From Candidatus Competibacteraceae bacterium (GTDB lineage: Bacteria > Pseudomonadota > Gammaproteobacteria > Competibacterales > Competibacteraceae), in assembly GCA_003989065.1 (NCBI GenBank), contig RXIW01000027.1:1-41230 (forward strand): a DNA stretch of 41,230 nt, written 5' to 3'. Position 1 is the first letter of the stretch. Each line of letters begins with the position of its first letter. The position numbers and the translations under genes are program-made. The notes below the pieces were generated by a model. It ran no database searches and had not been told where the DNA came from. It saw nothing but the letters and a program-made list of their open reading frames with translations. This document shows positions 7,261-16,027 of the stretch, one piece after another.

Positions 7261-7286
7261 AAATCCTCCCCGATCGGGGAGGATTT
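7261..7286. terminator. Bidirectional terminator between convergent genes
   Basis: A 26-base perfect palindrome: AAATCCTCCCC, a GATC loop, then GGGGAGGATTT. It lies between the stop of the Pro/Gln-rich gene (7249) and that of the minus-strand fimV-like gene (7298). The GC stem flanked by A and T runs on both sides suits termination in both directions. Confidence 0.75.
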
Positions 7287-7297
7287 ACATCCGCCCA

Positions 7298-10225
7298 TTA
7301 CCCCAGCTTGACTTTTACAACTGGTGGAGCGAGACGCGGATCGCGGATAGCGCCACCCTGAACTGCTGCCGGAGTAGCAGACGGCTCATGCGCCGCGCCA
7401 TCCGATGGCGTCGCTGGCGCGGGATGAATAACAGCACCGCCGGTTTCCGTCGGTGGCGTCGCTGGCGAAGCGGATGGAACAGAATGGCCTGCCGCCTTGG
7501 CTCCGGCCGGCTGCGTTTCGGTTGCCTGTTGTTGCTCCAGCAATTGTCTCGCAACCTTGGAATCGGTGTAGTCCGCGATCTCCCGCAAAGTCGGCACTCG
7601 CAAGATCGCTCCGACTTTCAGGCTATTCATATCGGGCTTGGAAAAGGACTGCGGATTGGCCATGAACAAGGCTTTCATCATGACATCCCGACCGATGCCT
7701 GGATTGGGACGGACCTTTCCGGCGATGTCCCAAAGTCGCTCGTTGGTGGAAACGGGACCGTATTGATCGCCTCCCTTGTAATCCGAGTGGATGGGCTCGG
7801 CCACCGTCGACTCAACCAGTGTTTGGTCGGGTTCATGAATCGCGGGCTCGGTCGATAATTCCGAGGGTTTGACAACCGGCGTTGCATCCGACGGTTTGCC
7901 AGATTCCGAGTTTGCAGGTTCGGCCGATGTGCTTGCCTCCGATGGCTGCGGTTCGGGCGCAATGTCGATATGCGTCTCCGGCTGCGCTTCGGCTTGGACC
8001 GGGGGCGCTGCGGCCAATTCCGCTATCGGCGGCTGGGTGGCGCGCTCGATGGCCGGCGATGACTGCGATGACTGCGATGACTGCGACGACGCATCAGGCG
8101 ACGTTTGCTGAACGAATTTTTCGATCTCGGCCAGCAGACTGGTTGCATCCATCAATAGCGGAGATGGTTCTGAGTCGATAGTGGCCGGCAGCGCAGCAAT
8201 CACGGGCAGCCTCTCGACAACGGTAGTGGTTTTGGTTTTCGCTTTGGATGCCACGACTCCGGTCGTAACTGACGACGGGGAAGCGATCGGCATCGATATG
8301 CTCGTGACAGGAACCTGAGCGATCGTCGCGATCATTTCCGAAGTTGCCAGAAACAGTAATGGCGTTACCGAAACGGGTTCCATCAGAAGCTGAGAGGAGG
8401 ATTCCGTCACCACGCTAGCTGTTTGATCGGCAGGTAACGCCACTTTCGGCTCCATGACCACCGATTTCGGAGCTTCCAGTTCCGCGGGCTTGGATGCTTC
8501 CGATTCCACTGCGACTATTTCCGGCTTCGGCGTTTCCGGCTCCGTTGCGACTATTTCCGGCTTCGGCGTTTCCGGCTTCGGCGTTTCCGGCTCCGTTGGT
8601 TTGGATACCTCGGGCTTTGGCGCTTCCAGTTCCGCTGCGACTATTTCCGGCTTCGGCGTTTCCGGCTCCGTTGCGACTATTTCCGGCTTCGGCGTTTCCG
8701 GCTCCGTTGCGACTATTTCCGGCTTCGGCGCTTCCGGTTCTGCCGCGGCCACCACAGGCTTCGGCGCTTCCGGTTCTGCCGCGACTATTTCCGGCTTCGG
8801 TGCTTCCGGTTCGACGGGCTTGGATATCTCGGGCTTCGGCGCTTCCGGTTCTGCCGCGGCCACCACAGGTTTCGGTGTTTCCGGTTCTGCCGCGACTATT
8901 TCCGGCTTCGGTGCTTCCGGTTCGACGGGCTTGGATATCTCGGGCTTCGGCGCTTCCGGTTCTGCCGCGGCCACCACAGGTTTCGGTGTTTCCGGTTCTG
9001 CCGCGACTATTTCCGGCTTCGGTGCTTCCGGTTCGACGGGCTTGGATATCTCGGGCTTCGGCGCTTCCGGTTCTGCTGCCGCCACCGCTGGTTCCGCCAC
9101 CGCTGGTTTAGGTTCGGATTTGCTTTCGGGCTTCGGCTCGACGGCTTCTGGCGCTGACGAGGAAGGCGCGACGACAACGGTCGGCTCTGGTATGGCCTGC
9201 GGGGCCAGCGGGAAAGTTTCCAATTCGCCCGTGACCACCCTTGCCGATTCCGCTGCCGGCGGCGCGGGCGCTGCATCGCTGGGCGTCTGATCTGCTATTG
9301 TCGGCGCTGGCGATGATGGCGACTCGGCCTCGGCCAGCTGCCGCGCCGCCAACGAACCGGTCAAATCGACAATTTCCCGCAGCGTTGGAATTCTCAGTAC
9401 GGCGCCGATCTTCAACCCATCAACTCCCGCCTTGGAAAAAGCCTGCGGATTCGCTTTCAACAAAGCCTGCATCATGTGTTCGCGGCTGATGGAAGGATCG
9501 GGGCGAACCTTGAGGGCGATCCCCCAAAGCCCTTCGCCGGGCGTGATCGGCCCATAGTTGTCGCCTGGCTTGTAAGTCTTGACGGGCGGGGGAGACACGG
9601 CAACCGGTAGGGATTCGGCGCTGCTTTCCGTCTGTTCCGAGCTGGGCGGCGCGACAATCGGAGCGGCAACCGGCGGCGTGGGAGGTGCGGTGGCCGCCAC
9701 CGGCGGAGCGGCAACCGGCGGCGTGGGAGGTGCGGTGGCCGCCACCGGCGGCGCGGCAACCGGTGCGGCAGGCACGGGCTCCGGAGCGGTCAGTACTGTT
9801 TTCGTCCGGTCGCTGGGCCGTTTGGCCAGCCGTTGCACCGGATCGAGAAATACCGTGAATTCGCGGAACGTCTTGCCACGCGGCCAGTTGAACTCCAGCA
9901 ACAGTCCCAGCGACGGCTCGCGGATCGGTTGGGTCGAAACCGCCCTGACGTAAACCAATCCTTCCGCGTTGTACTCGATGGAGAACACCAGATTGGTCAG
10001 GGCCGAGGTTCTTTCCAGACCGAATTCCTTAAACATCGCCTTCGACGCCAGACTCACCGACACCTTCTCCGATTCCTCGGGCGTCAGCGCCAGCAGCGGA
10101 ATTCTGGCGTCGAACAATTGATTCAGGGCGGAACTGACCTGAATCTCGCCAATTTCCAGCGCCAGGGCGCAAGCCGGGCCTAGCAGCAGCGGAACAAGCC
10201 AGAAGCGGAGCGATTTACGGGTCAT
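7298..10225 (-). CDS. fimV: FimV-like cell-pole/type IV pilus protein with two LysM-like units
   Basis: A 975-residue exported protein. The ATG at 10225 has GAGGA upstream and opens a signal peptide (RFWLVPLLLGPACALA). Residues about 23-130 match the FimV N-terminal domain (IGEIQVSSALNQLFDARIPL). A LysM/FimV peptidoglycan-binding-like unit follows at about 215-295 (YKPGDNYGPITPGEGLWGIA, later IGAVLRIPTLREI). A second copy lies near 815-895 (YKGGDQYGPVSTNERLWDIA, AILRVPTLREI). Between them is a long Pro/Glu/Ala region built of EAPKPE-type repeats. FimV organises the pole and supports type IV pili and twitching in Pseudomonas. Unlike Pseudomonas FimV, no membrane span or C-terminal TPR domain is seen. 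The protein ends soon after the second unit, so it may be wholly periplasmic. Confidence 0.82.
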   Translation of the reverse strand: MTRKSLRFWLVPLLLGPACALALEIGEIQVSSALNQLFDARIPLLALTPEESEKVSVSLASKAMFKEFGLERTSALTNLVFSIEYNAEGLVYVRAVSTQPIREPSLGLLLEFNWPRGKTFREFTVFLDPVQRLAKRPSDRTKTVLTAPEPVPAAPVAAPPVAATAPPTPPVAAPPVAATAPPTPPVAAPIVAPPSSEQTESSAESLPVAVSPPPVKTYKPGDNYGPITPGEGLWGIALKVRPDPSISREHMMQALLKANPQAFSKAGVDGLKIGAVLRIPTLREIVDLTGSLAARQLAEAESPSSPAPTIADQTPSDAAPAPPAAESARVVTGELETFPLAPQAIPEPTVVVAPSSSAPEAVEPKPESKSEPKPAVAEPAVAAAEPEAPKPEISKPVEPEAPKPEIVAAEPETPKPVVAAAEPEAPKPEISKPVEPEAPKPEIVAAEPETPKPVVAAAEPEAPKPEISKPVEPEAPKPEIVAAEPEAPKPVVAAAEPEAPKPEIVATEPETPKPEIVATEPETPKPEIVAAELEAPKPEVSKPTEPETPKPETPKPEIVATEPETPKPEIVAVESEASKPAELEAPKSVVMEPKVALPADQTASVVTESSSQLLMEPVSVTPLLFLATSEMIATIAQVPVTSISMPIASPSSVTTGVVASKAKTKTTTVVERLPVIAALPATIDSEPSPLLMDATSLLAEIEKFVQQTSPDASSQSSQSSQSSPAIERATQPPIAELAAAPPVQAEAQPETHIDIAPEPQPSEASTSAEPANSESGKPSDATPVVKPSELSTEPAIHEPDQTLVESTVAEPIHSDYKGGDQYGPVSTNERLWDIAGKVRPNPGIGRDVMMKALFMANPQSFSKPDMNSLKVGAILRVPTLREIADYTDSKVARQLLEQQQATETQPAGAKAAGHSVPSASPATPPTETGGAVIHPAPATPSDGAAHEPSATPAAVQGGAIRDPRLAPPVVKVKLG
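8721..9074 (-). repeat. 111-bp tandem repeats coding for Pro/Glu repeats in the fimV-like gene
   Basis: Units start at 8721, 8832 and 8943, with a partial fourth from 9054; the shared marker TTGGATATCT recurs at 8820, 8931 and 9042. Each unit encodes 37 residues of the EAPKPE/EPETPKP type. Shorter related units extend the pattern to about 8500. The near identity of the copies points to recent expansion. Confidence 0.85.
9661..9760 (-). repeat. 45-bp tandem repeat in the fimV-like gene
   Basis: Units start at 9661 and 9706, with a partial third at 9751. Each encodes 15 residues rich in Ala, Pro and Val just before the first LysM-like unit. It is a second, independent repeat array in the same gene. 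Confidence 0.75.
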
Positions 10226-10298
10226 GTACGAATCCTCGAAGCTCAGGCGGTGGCGTGGCAAAACCAAACGATTTCCTCCAGCACCCCTTACACGCCCT

Positions 10299-10312
10299 AT
10301 TCTAGCTAGAAT
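10299..10312. promoter_or_regulatory. 14-bp perfect palindrome between divergent genes
   Basis: ATTCTAGCTAGAAT lies in the 168-base gap between the start of the fimV-like gene and the start of the ligase/acyltransferase fusion. It contains TAGAAT on both strands, which can also serve as a -10 box in either direction. A regulator site for one or both genes is possible; no known consensus was matched. Confidence 0.35.
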
Positions 10313-10393
10313 GTTGAAGGTTAAGATGCCAGCCATAAAAATCCACAATAATCCAAATCTTCAACCCCTAGCCCCTGACACCGGACCGCCGCC

Positions 10394-13255
10394 ATGCCTT
10401 CCCATCGTGATGGACAGCCAACCGCCGCCCAAACCGGGGCTTCTTCTTCCGACACCGCTGAAACAATCACGGTTCGTCTACTGACTCTGCTGCAGGAACT
10501 GCTGCTGGAAATCCGCCAGTCGGAACGCGCGGCGGCGGCCTTGACCCTCGACAGCCACCTGGAACGCGATCTGGCGCTCGACAGCCTGGCTCGAACCGAA
10601 CTGCTGCAACGAATCGAACGGGCCTTCCAGATCAAGTTGAGCGAGCAGGCGTTATTGGTCGAAACGCCGCGTCAACTCGTGACCCTGATCCTGCAAGCCA
10701 GCGGTGCACCGGCGGAAACACTGCCTGCGCCGGACTGGCAAGCGCCTACGCTCACCGGACAGCCCGCCAGCGGCACACCCGATCGGGCAGAAACCTTGCC
10801 CGACGTTCTGGACTGGCACGCCCAGACCCATCCCAAGCGGATGGCGATCCAGATTTACGGCCACGACGACCGGATCGAGACCGCCTTCACCTATAGTGAA
10901 TTGCAACAGGGGGCGCGGGCCGTCGCCACCGGCCTGCGCGAACGGGGGCTGCAGCCACGCCAAACCGTTGCCATCATGCTGCCGACCGGCAGCGACTATT
11001 TCCTCAGTTTCTTCGGCATTCTGCTGGCTGGTGGAGTGCCGGTGCCGATCTATCCGCCGGTGCGACCCTCGCAGATCGAGGAACATCTGCGCCGCCATGC
11101 CCGTCTGCTCGACAACGCCCAGGCCGTGATGCTGATCACCGTGCCCGAAGCGAAACTGGTGGCGCGCCTGCTGCAAAGCCAGGTCGAGAATTTACGGCAT
11201 GTAGTCACGGTCGCCGAGCTGCAGCAATCCACAGACGTCTGGACGCCCGCCACCCTCCGCAACCAGGATCTGGCCTTCCTGCAATACACCTCCGGCAGCA
11301 CCGGCGATCCCAAAGGGGTGATGCTCACTCACGCCAACCTGCTGGCCAATCTGCGCGCCATGGGGCCGATGGTGGGCATCAGCTCCAGCGACGTATTCGT
11401 CAGTTGGCTGCCGCTGTACCACGACATGGGCCTGATCGGTGCTTGTCTGGGAAGCCTGTACTTTGGCTTTCCGCTGGTGGTCATGTCGCCGCTCGCCTTC
11501 CTGGCCCGTCCGGCCCGCTGGCTGTGGGCCATCCACCGCCATCGCGGCACGCTGTCGGCCGCGCCCAATTTCGCTTACGAACTCTGTCTGCGCACGGTGC
11601 AGGATCACGACATCGAAGGATTGGATCTGAGTTCCTGGCGCATGACCATCAACGGCGCCGAACCAGTCAGCCCGGCAACCGTGGAGCGCTTCACAGCCCG
11701 TTTCAGCCGCTACGGTTTCCGGCCGGAAGCCATGGCCCCCGTGTATGGCCTGGCGGAATGCTCGGTCGGTCTGGCCTTGCAACCGCCTAACCGCGGACCG
11801 ACCTTCGACCGCATCCACCGCGCTGCCTTCATGGCTGGCGGACAGGCCGCGCCGGCCACAGCCGACGATCCGAATGCCCTCATCTTCCCATCCTGCGGTC
11901 GGCCGATTCCCGGCCACCAGATCCGCATCGTCGACGAGCAGGGTCGTGAACTGCCGGAGCGGCGCGAGGGGCGACTGGAATTCCAGGGACCCTCGGCGAC
12001 CGCTGGCTATTACCGCAATCCCGAAGCCACCCGCAGGCTGTTTCCCCACGGCGACCACTGGCTGGACTCCGGCGACCGTGCCTATCTGGCCGGCGGCGAT
12101 GTGTACTTGACCGGCCGGGTTAAGGACATGATCATCCGCGGCGGGCGCAACCTGTATCCCTACGAGCTCGAACAAGCGGTGGGTGAAATCTCCGGCATTC
12201 GCAAAGGCTGTGTCGCCGCCTTCGCCAGCACCGACCCCACCACCGGCAGCGAACGGCTGGTGGTGGTTGCCGAAACGCGAGCCGCCCAGCCGGAAGCCTT
12301 GGACAAGCTGCGCCGCCAGATCCAGAACGTCGGCGTCGATCTGCTGGGCGTGCCGCCGGACGATGTGGCGCTGGTCCCACCGCACACCGTACTGAAAACC
12401 TCCAGCGGCAAGATTCGCCGGACGGCGATCCGGGAGCTGTACGAACGCCAGGCGCTGGGACGCAGCAGCCGAGCCTTGTGGTGGCAGTTGACCCGCATCG
12501 CGCTGACCAGCGGCTGGGCACAGGGGCAGCGACTATGGCGCAACGCGCTGGAACAGCTGTACGCGACTTATGCCTGGACGCTCTTCGGGCTGCTGGCGCC
12601 AGGCGTCTGGCTGGGCGTCATGATCGTGCCCAAACCGCAATGGCGCTGGGCGCTGTGTCGCGGCGCGGCCCGGCTGCTGGCCCGGATGGCTGGCGTCCCG
12701 CTGACAGTGCAGGGTGTGGAACACCTTCCGAGCGGTCCCTGCGTGCTGGTCGCCAACCACTGCAGCTATCTGGACGCCTATGTGCTGACGGCGGCCATCC
12801 CGCGCCACATCCACTACGTCGCCAAGCGGGAGCTGTTGGACAACCCCTGGCTCAGGAAACCGCTCGAACGCATCGGCGTCCTGTTCGTCGAGCGCTTCGA
12901 TCTGCAGCGCAGCGTGGAGGAAGCCCGCAAGGTCAGTGCAGCAGCCTGCGCCGGACAACCGCTCGGCATCTTCCCGGAAGGCACCTTCACCCGTATGCCG
13001 GGATTGCTGACGTTTCGGATGGGTGCTTTCATCGCAGCGGCGCAGGCCGGCGTGCCGGTGATCCCCGTGGCGATTCGGGGAACCCGCTCGATGCTGCGCG
13101 CCGATTCCTGGTTCCCGCGCCGCGGTCGGTTGGAGGTGATCATTGCAGCGCCAATCGTCCCCGACGGCGACGATTGGGCAGCGGCGGTGCGGTTGCGCGA
13201 CCAGGCTCGCGCTATCATCCTGCAAAATTGCGGTGAAGTGGATTTGGAAGGATGA
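10394..13255 (+). CDS. ACP - acyl-AMP ligase - glycerolipid acyltransferase fusion protein
   Basis: A 953-residue three-domain protein. Residues about 25-100 are an acyl carrier domain with the phosphopantetheine serine in LALDSLAR (S64). Residues about 130-690 are an AMP-forming fatty acid ligase (LQYTSGSTGDPKGVMLTH; YGLAECSVGLAL; LDSGDRAYLAGG), closest in style to fatty acyl-AMP ligases. A membrane segment (WTLFGLLAPGVWLGVMIV, about 727-744) leads to a PlsC-type acyltransferase with the HX4D motif NHCSYLD (about 788-794) and FPEGTFTR. The order suggests one protein activates a fatty acid, loads its own carrier and hands the chain to a lysophospholipid or glycerol phosphate at the inner membrane. 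This recalls Aas of E. coli, which has a different domain order and no carrier domain. Its stop overlaps the start of the next gene (ATGA). Confidence 0.85.
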   Translation: MPSHRDGQPTAAQTGASSSDTAETITVRLLTLLQELLLEIRQSERAAAALTLDSHLERDLALDSLARTELLQRIERAFQIKLSEQALLVETPRQLVTLILQASGAPAETLPAPDWQAPTLTGQPASGTPDRAETLPDVLDWHAQTHPKRMAIQIYGHDDRIETAFTYSELQQGARAVATGLRERGLQPRQTVAIMLPTGSDYFLSFFGILLAGGVPVPIYPPVRPSQIEEHLRRHARLLDNAQAVMLITVPEAKLVARLLQSQVENLRHVVTVAELQQSTDVWTPATLRNQDLAFLQYTSGSTGDPKGVMLTHANLLANLRAMGPMVGISSSDVFVSWLPLYHDMGLIGACLGSLYFGFPLVVMSPLAFLARPARWLWAIHRHRGTLSAAPNFAYELCLRTVQDHDIEGLDLSSWRMTINGAEPVSPATVERFTARFSRYGFRPEAMAPVYGLAECSVGLALQPPNRGPTFDRIHRAAFMAGGQAAPATADDPNALIFPSCGRPIPGHQIRIVDEQGRELPERREGRLEFQGPSATAGYYRNPEATRRLFPHGDHWLDSGDRAYLAGGDVYLTGRVKDMIIRGGRNLYPYELEQAVGEISGIRKGCVAAFASTDPTTGSERLVVVAETRAAQPEALDKLRRQIQNVGVDLLGVPPDDVALVPPHTVLKTSSGKIRRTAIRELYERQALGRSSRALWWQLTRIALTSGWAQGQRLWRNALEQLYATYAWTLFGLLAPGVWLGVMIVPKPQWRWALCRGAARLLARMAGVPLTVQGVEHLPSGPCVLVANHCSYLDAYVLTAAIPRHIHYVAKRELLDNPWLRKPLERIGVLFVERFDLQRSVEEARKVSAAACAGQPLGIFPEGTFTRMPGLLTFRMGAFIAAAQAGVPVIPVAIRGTRSMLRADSWFPRRGRLEVIIAAPIVPDGDDWAAAVRLRDQARAIILQNCGEVDLEG

Positions 13256-15903
13256 CTATCGCGCGCACCATGATTCATCCATCAGCCACCCGAAAACGGG
13301 GTGGTTCGATCGCCTCGCTCTGGCCAGTACCATTCTTGTCTCTGTTGCTGGTCGAGCTACCCGCTGGGCCGGCCATGGCCATCGAATCGACAGCGATCGG
13401 CATCTCGCCTCCCTCGGCGGCGACCGCTTCCGTCACCGCGATCGGCATGCCGACGCTCCTGCTGGGAATCGGTTTCTTGCTGCTGCTGGTGATAGCCCGC
13501 ATGACGATCAGTAATCGACGACTGCATGATGCACAGCGCAAAATTCAAGCCTATGCGGCGCTGCTCGATCATGACATCGCAGAACGCAAACGCGCGGAAG
13601 AAGACCTGGCGCGCAGCGCCGGTCTCCAGAAACTGTTGATGGAGCTGGCGCTGGGATACGTGAACGTGCCTCTGGACGAGCTGGACGATCAGATCAACAG
13701 CGCATTGGCCCGGATCGGCTCCTATTCCAATGTGGATCGAGCTCATGTGTTCCACTACGACTTCCACCAGAATGTCATGCACAACACCCATGAATGGTGT
13801 GCGCCGGGCATCCCGCCCCAGAAAGCGCATCTGCAGAACATCCCGCTGCAACCCTTTGCCGAATGGGTGGCGATCCACCGCGCCGGGCAAGTCTTGCATA
13901 TTCCCTCCGTCACGCACCTGCCCGCGCAAAATCCCTTGCGCCAGACCCTGGAGACTCAGGGGATAAAGACCTTCATCAATGTGCCGCTCATGCTGGATAA
14001 GACCTGCCTGGGCTTCATCGGCTTTGACGCCATCGGGGAAACACGGCAGTGGGGCGATCGGGAAATCTTGCCGCTGCGGGTGTTGGCCGAGTTGTTGGTC
14101 AACACCGAAAAGCGCCAGCGTGCCGCCAAGGAAATCTGCAAACTCGGCCTGGCCGTCGCCCAGAGTCCGGAAAGCATCATCGTCACCAACCTGGCCGCGG
14201 ACATCGAATACGTCAACGAAGCGTTCGAGCGCAACACCGGCTTCACCTGCGACGAAGTTCTGGGACGGAATCCACGTTTCCTGCAATCCGGCAAAACGCC
14301 GGCTGCAATCTATCGGGAGTTATGGGCTACCTTGCGGCGTGGAGAAAGCTGGCGGGGTGAACTGATCAACAGGCGCAAAGACGGTAGCGAGCACATCGCA
14401 TTCGCCATCATCTCGCCGGTGCGGGAACGGAACGGGCATACCAGTCACTATGTCGCGATCGAGCAGGATGTGACCGAGCGCAAACAAACCGAAGCCCGGA
14501 TCCACAACCTGGCATTTTTCGACAACCTGACCGCCTTGCCCAATCGCAGCCTGCTGCTGGAACGCCTGGCCCAGCGCCTGACTATCGCCCTGCGCCAGCG
14601 TCGGGTGGACGCGCTCCTGTTGCTGAATATCGATCGCTTCAAGATCATCAATAACGCCCGTGGCAATCTGTCTGGCGACGCACTGCTGCGAGCCATGGCG
14701 CATCGCCTGCGGCGGCTCATCCGGCCAGGCGACACCGTGGCCCGCATGGCGGCGGACGAATTCGCCATTCTGGCACTGGAAGTGGATCAGGGTGACGCGC
14801 AAGCCCCCTCCCGTGCACTGGAAATAGCAGAAAGGATTCATGCCGCCCTGCTCGAACCTTTCGTGTGCGAGGAGGACACCTTCGTCGTCACGGTCAGTAT
14901 CGGTATCGCGCTGTTGCCCATTGGGGCGGCCGATAGGCCGGCCAACATCTTGCAGCGGGCTGACACGGCGCTGCATCGGGCCAAGGTTGCCGGCGGCAAC
15001 CAAAGCGCTCTCTTCGAAACCGGCATGGACGAATCGTCGACGCGGTTATTCCAGATCGAACGCGAGCTGCGCGAAGCGCTGACGGGGCAGCAGTTACAGC
15101 TATACCTGCAACCCCAGGTCTGCGCGCACGGCCGCCTGGTGGGCGCGGAAGCTCTGCTGCGCTGGCAACATCCTCGCCGCGGCCTGGTGTCGCCCGCTGC
15201 CTTCATTCCAGTCGCGGAAGAGTCGAACCTGATCGTGGATCTGGGGATCTGGGTCATGACCGAAGCCTGCCGGGTCCTGGCCCAGACCCATTCGCTCGGG
15301 CCATTGTTCCGGCTATCGGTCAATGTCAGCCCCCGCCATTTTCGCCAGGCCCATTTCGCCTCCTGGTTCAAGGGCCTGTTGGTGGCCACCGGCGCTGATC
15401 CGCACAACCTAACCCTGGAAATCACCGAAAGCCTGTTCCTCGACAACCTCAACGCGGTAGTTGCCAAGATGATCGAACTGGCAGCTCTGGGCATCCATTT
15501 TTCCATCGACGATTTCGGTACGGGCTATTCTTCGCTGGCCTATCTCAAACGCCTCCCCATCCATGAACTGAAGATCGACAAGACCTTCGTCCAGGATGCG
15601 CCCAACGACCCGAACGACGCGGCCCTGGTCGAGGCGATCCTGGCCGTGGCGACCCACCTGCGCCTACGCGTAGTGGCCGAGGGAGTAGAAACCGAAGAGC
15701 AAGCCCGCTTCCTCAATGCCCGGGCGACCGTGATCCATCAGGGATATCTGTACGGCAAACCCAAGCCAGCCCCTACTTGGCTGGCTCGCTGGAAAACCGC
15801 TGCCTGCGACACGAACAACGCCTGTCCGGCCGAGCTGACCGCGTCGCACGATACGCCGCCCTGCCGTATCGCTATGGAGCAAAGCAACGCCGAAACCTTG
15901 TAA
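13252..15903 (+). CDS. Membrane GAF-PAS-GGDEF-EAL c-di-GMP protein with degenerate GGDEF
   Basis: An 883-residue sensor protein. Two hydrophobic segments near the N-terminus (FLSLLLVELPAGPAMA; TLLLGIGFLLLLVIA) suggest a signal/membrane anchor. A coiled region (AERKRAEEDLARS), a GAF domain (about 125-285) and a PAS domain (about 300-410, ending in VTERKQTEA) follow. The GGDEF domain (about 420-585) has AADEF in place of GGDEF near residue 500 and LNIDRF in place of LDIDRF, so cyclase activity is doubtful. The EAL domain (about 600-850) keeps EALLRW, NVSPRHF, ITES, DDFGTGYSS and EGVETEEQ, so it should hydrolyse c-di-GMP. Its ATG overlaps the stop of the lipid fusion gene, so the two are translationally coupled. 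Confidence 0.88.
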   Translation: MTIARTMIHPSATRKRGGSIASLWPVPFLSLLLVELPAGPAMAIESTAIGISPPSAATASVTAIGMPTLLLGIGFLLLLVIARMTISNRRLHDAQRKIQAYAALLDHDIAERKRAEEDLARSAGLQKLLMELALGYVNVPLDELDDQINSALARIGSYSNVDRAHVFHYDFHQNVMHNTHEWCAPGIPPQKAHLQNIPLQPFAEWVAIHRAGQVLHIPSVTHLPAQNPLRQTLETQGIKTFINVPLMLDKTCLGFIGFDAIGETRQWGDREILPLRVLAELLVNTEKRQRAAKEICKLGLAVAQSPESIIVTNLAADIEYVNEAFERNTGFTCDEVLGRNPRFLQSGKTPAAIYRELWATLRRGESWRGELINRRKDGSEHIAFAIISPVRERNGHTSHYVAIEQDVTERKQTEARIHNLAFFDNLTALPNRSLLLERLAQRLTIALRQRRVDALLLLNIDRFKIINNARGNLSGDALLRAMAHRLRRLIRPGDTVARMAADEFAILALEVDQGDAQAPSRALEIAERIHAALLEPFVCEEDTFVVTVSIGIALLPIGAADRPANILQRADTALHRAKVAGGNQSALFETGMDESSTRLFQIERELREALTGQQLQLYLQPQVCAHGRLVGAEALLRWQHPRRGLVSPAAFIPVAEESNLIVDLGIWVMTEACRVLAQTHSLGPLFRLSVNVSPRHFRQAHFASWFKGLLVATGADPHNLTLEITESLFLDNLNAVVAKMIELAALGIHFSIDDFGTGYSSLAYLKRLPIHELKIDKTFVQDAPNDPNDAALVEAILAVATHLRLRVVAEGVETEEQARFLNARATVIHQGYLYGKPKPAPTWLARWKTAACDTNNACPAELTASHDTPPCRIAMEQSNAETL

Positions 15904-15978
15904 GCCATCGCCATGACCTATCGCGTAACCGATACTCCACGGTGCGCGGCGCAGACTCGCTTATTTGTCTCAATCATC

Positions 15979-15984
15979 TATAAT
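15979..15984 (+). promoter_or_regulatory. Possible -10 box of the his-tat operon
   Basis: A perfect TATAAT lies 43 bases before hisB in the only sizeable gap upstream of the his genes. The expected -35 position is poor, so activator help or a chance match are both possible. Confidence 0.4.
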
Positions 15985-16027
15985 CTTTTGACGTCCTTCC
16001 ATCCTGACTTCGGTTCGCAAAACTTTC

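Noticed and set aside
8058..8084. Three copies of GATGACTGC as a possible CRISPR-like or regulatory repeat
   Set aside because: It is an in-frame Ser-Ser-Gln microrepeat inside the fimV-like gene. No spacers exist, and no CRISPR array is present anywhere in the window.
8454..9290. Long plus-strand open frame rich in Gly, Ser, Ala and Phe (278 codons)
   Set aside because: It is the complement of the Pro/Glu repeat region of the minus-strand fimV-like gene; the repeats keep the other frames open. It has no ribosome binding site.
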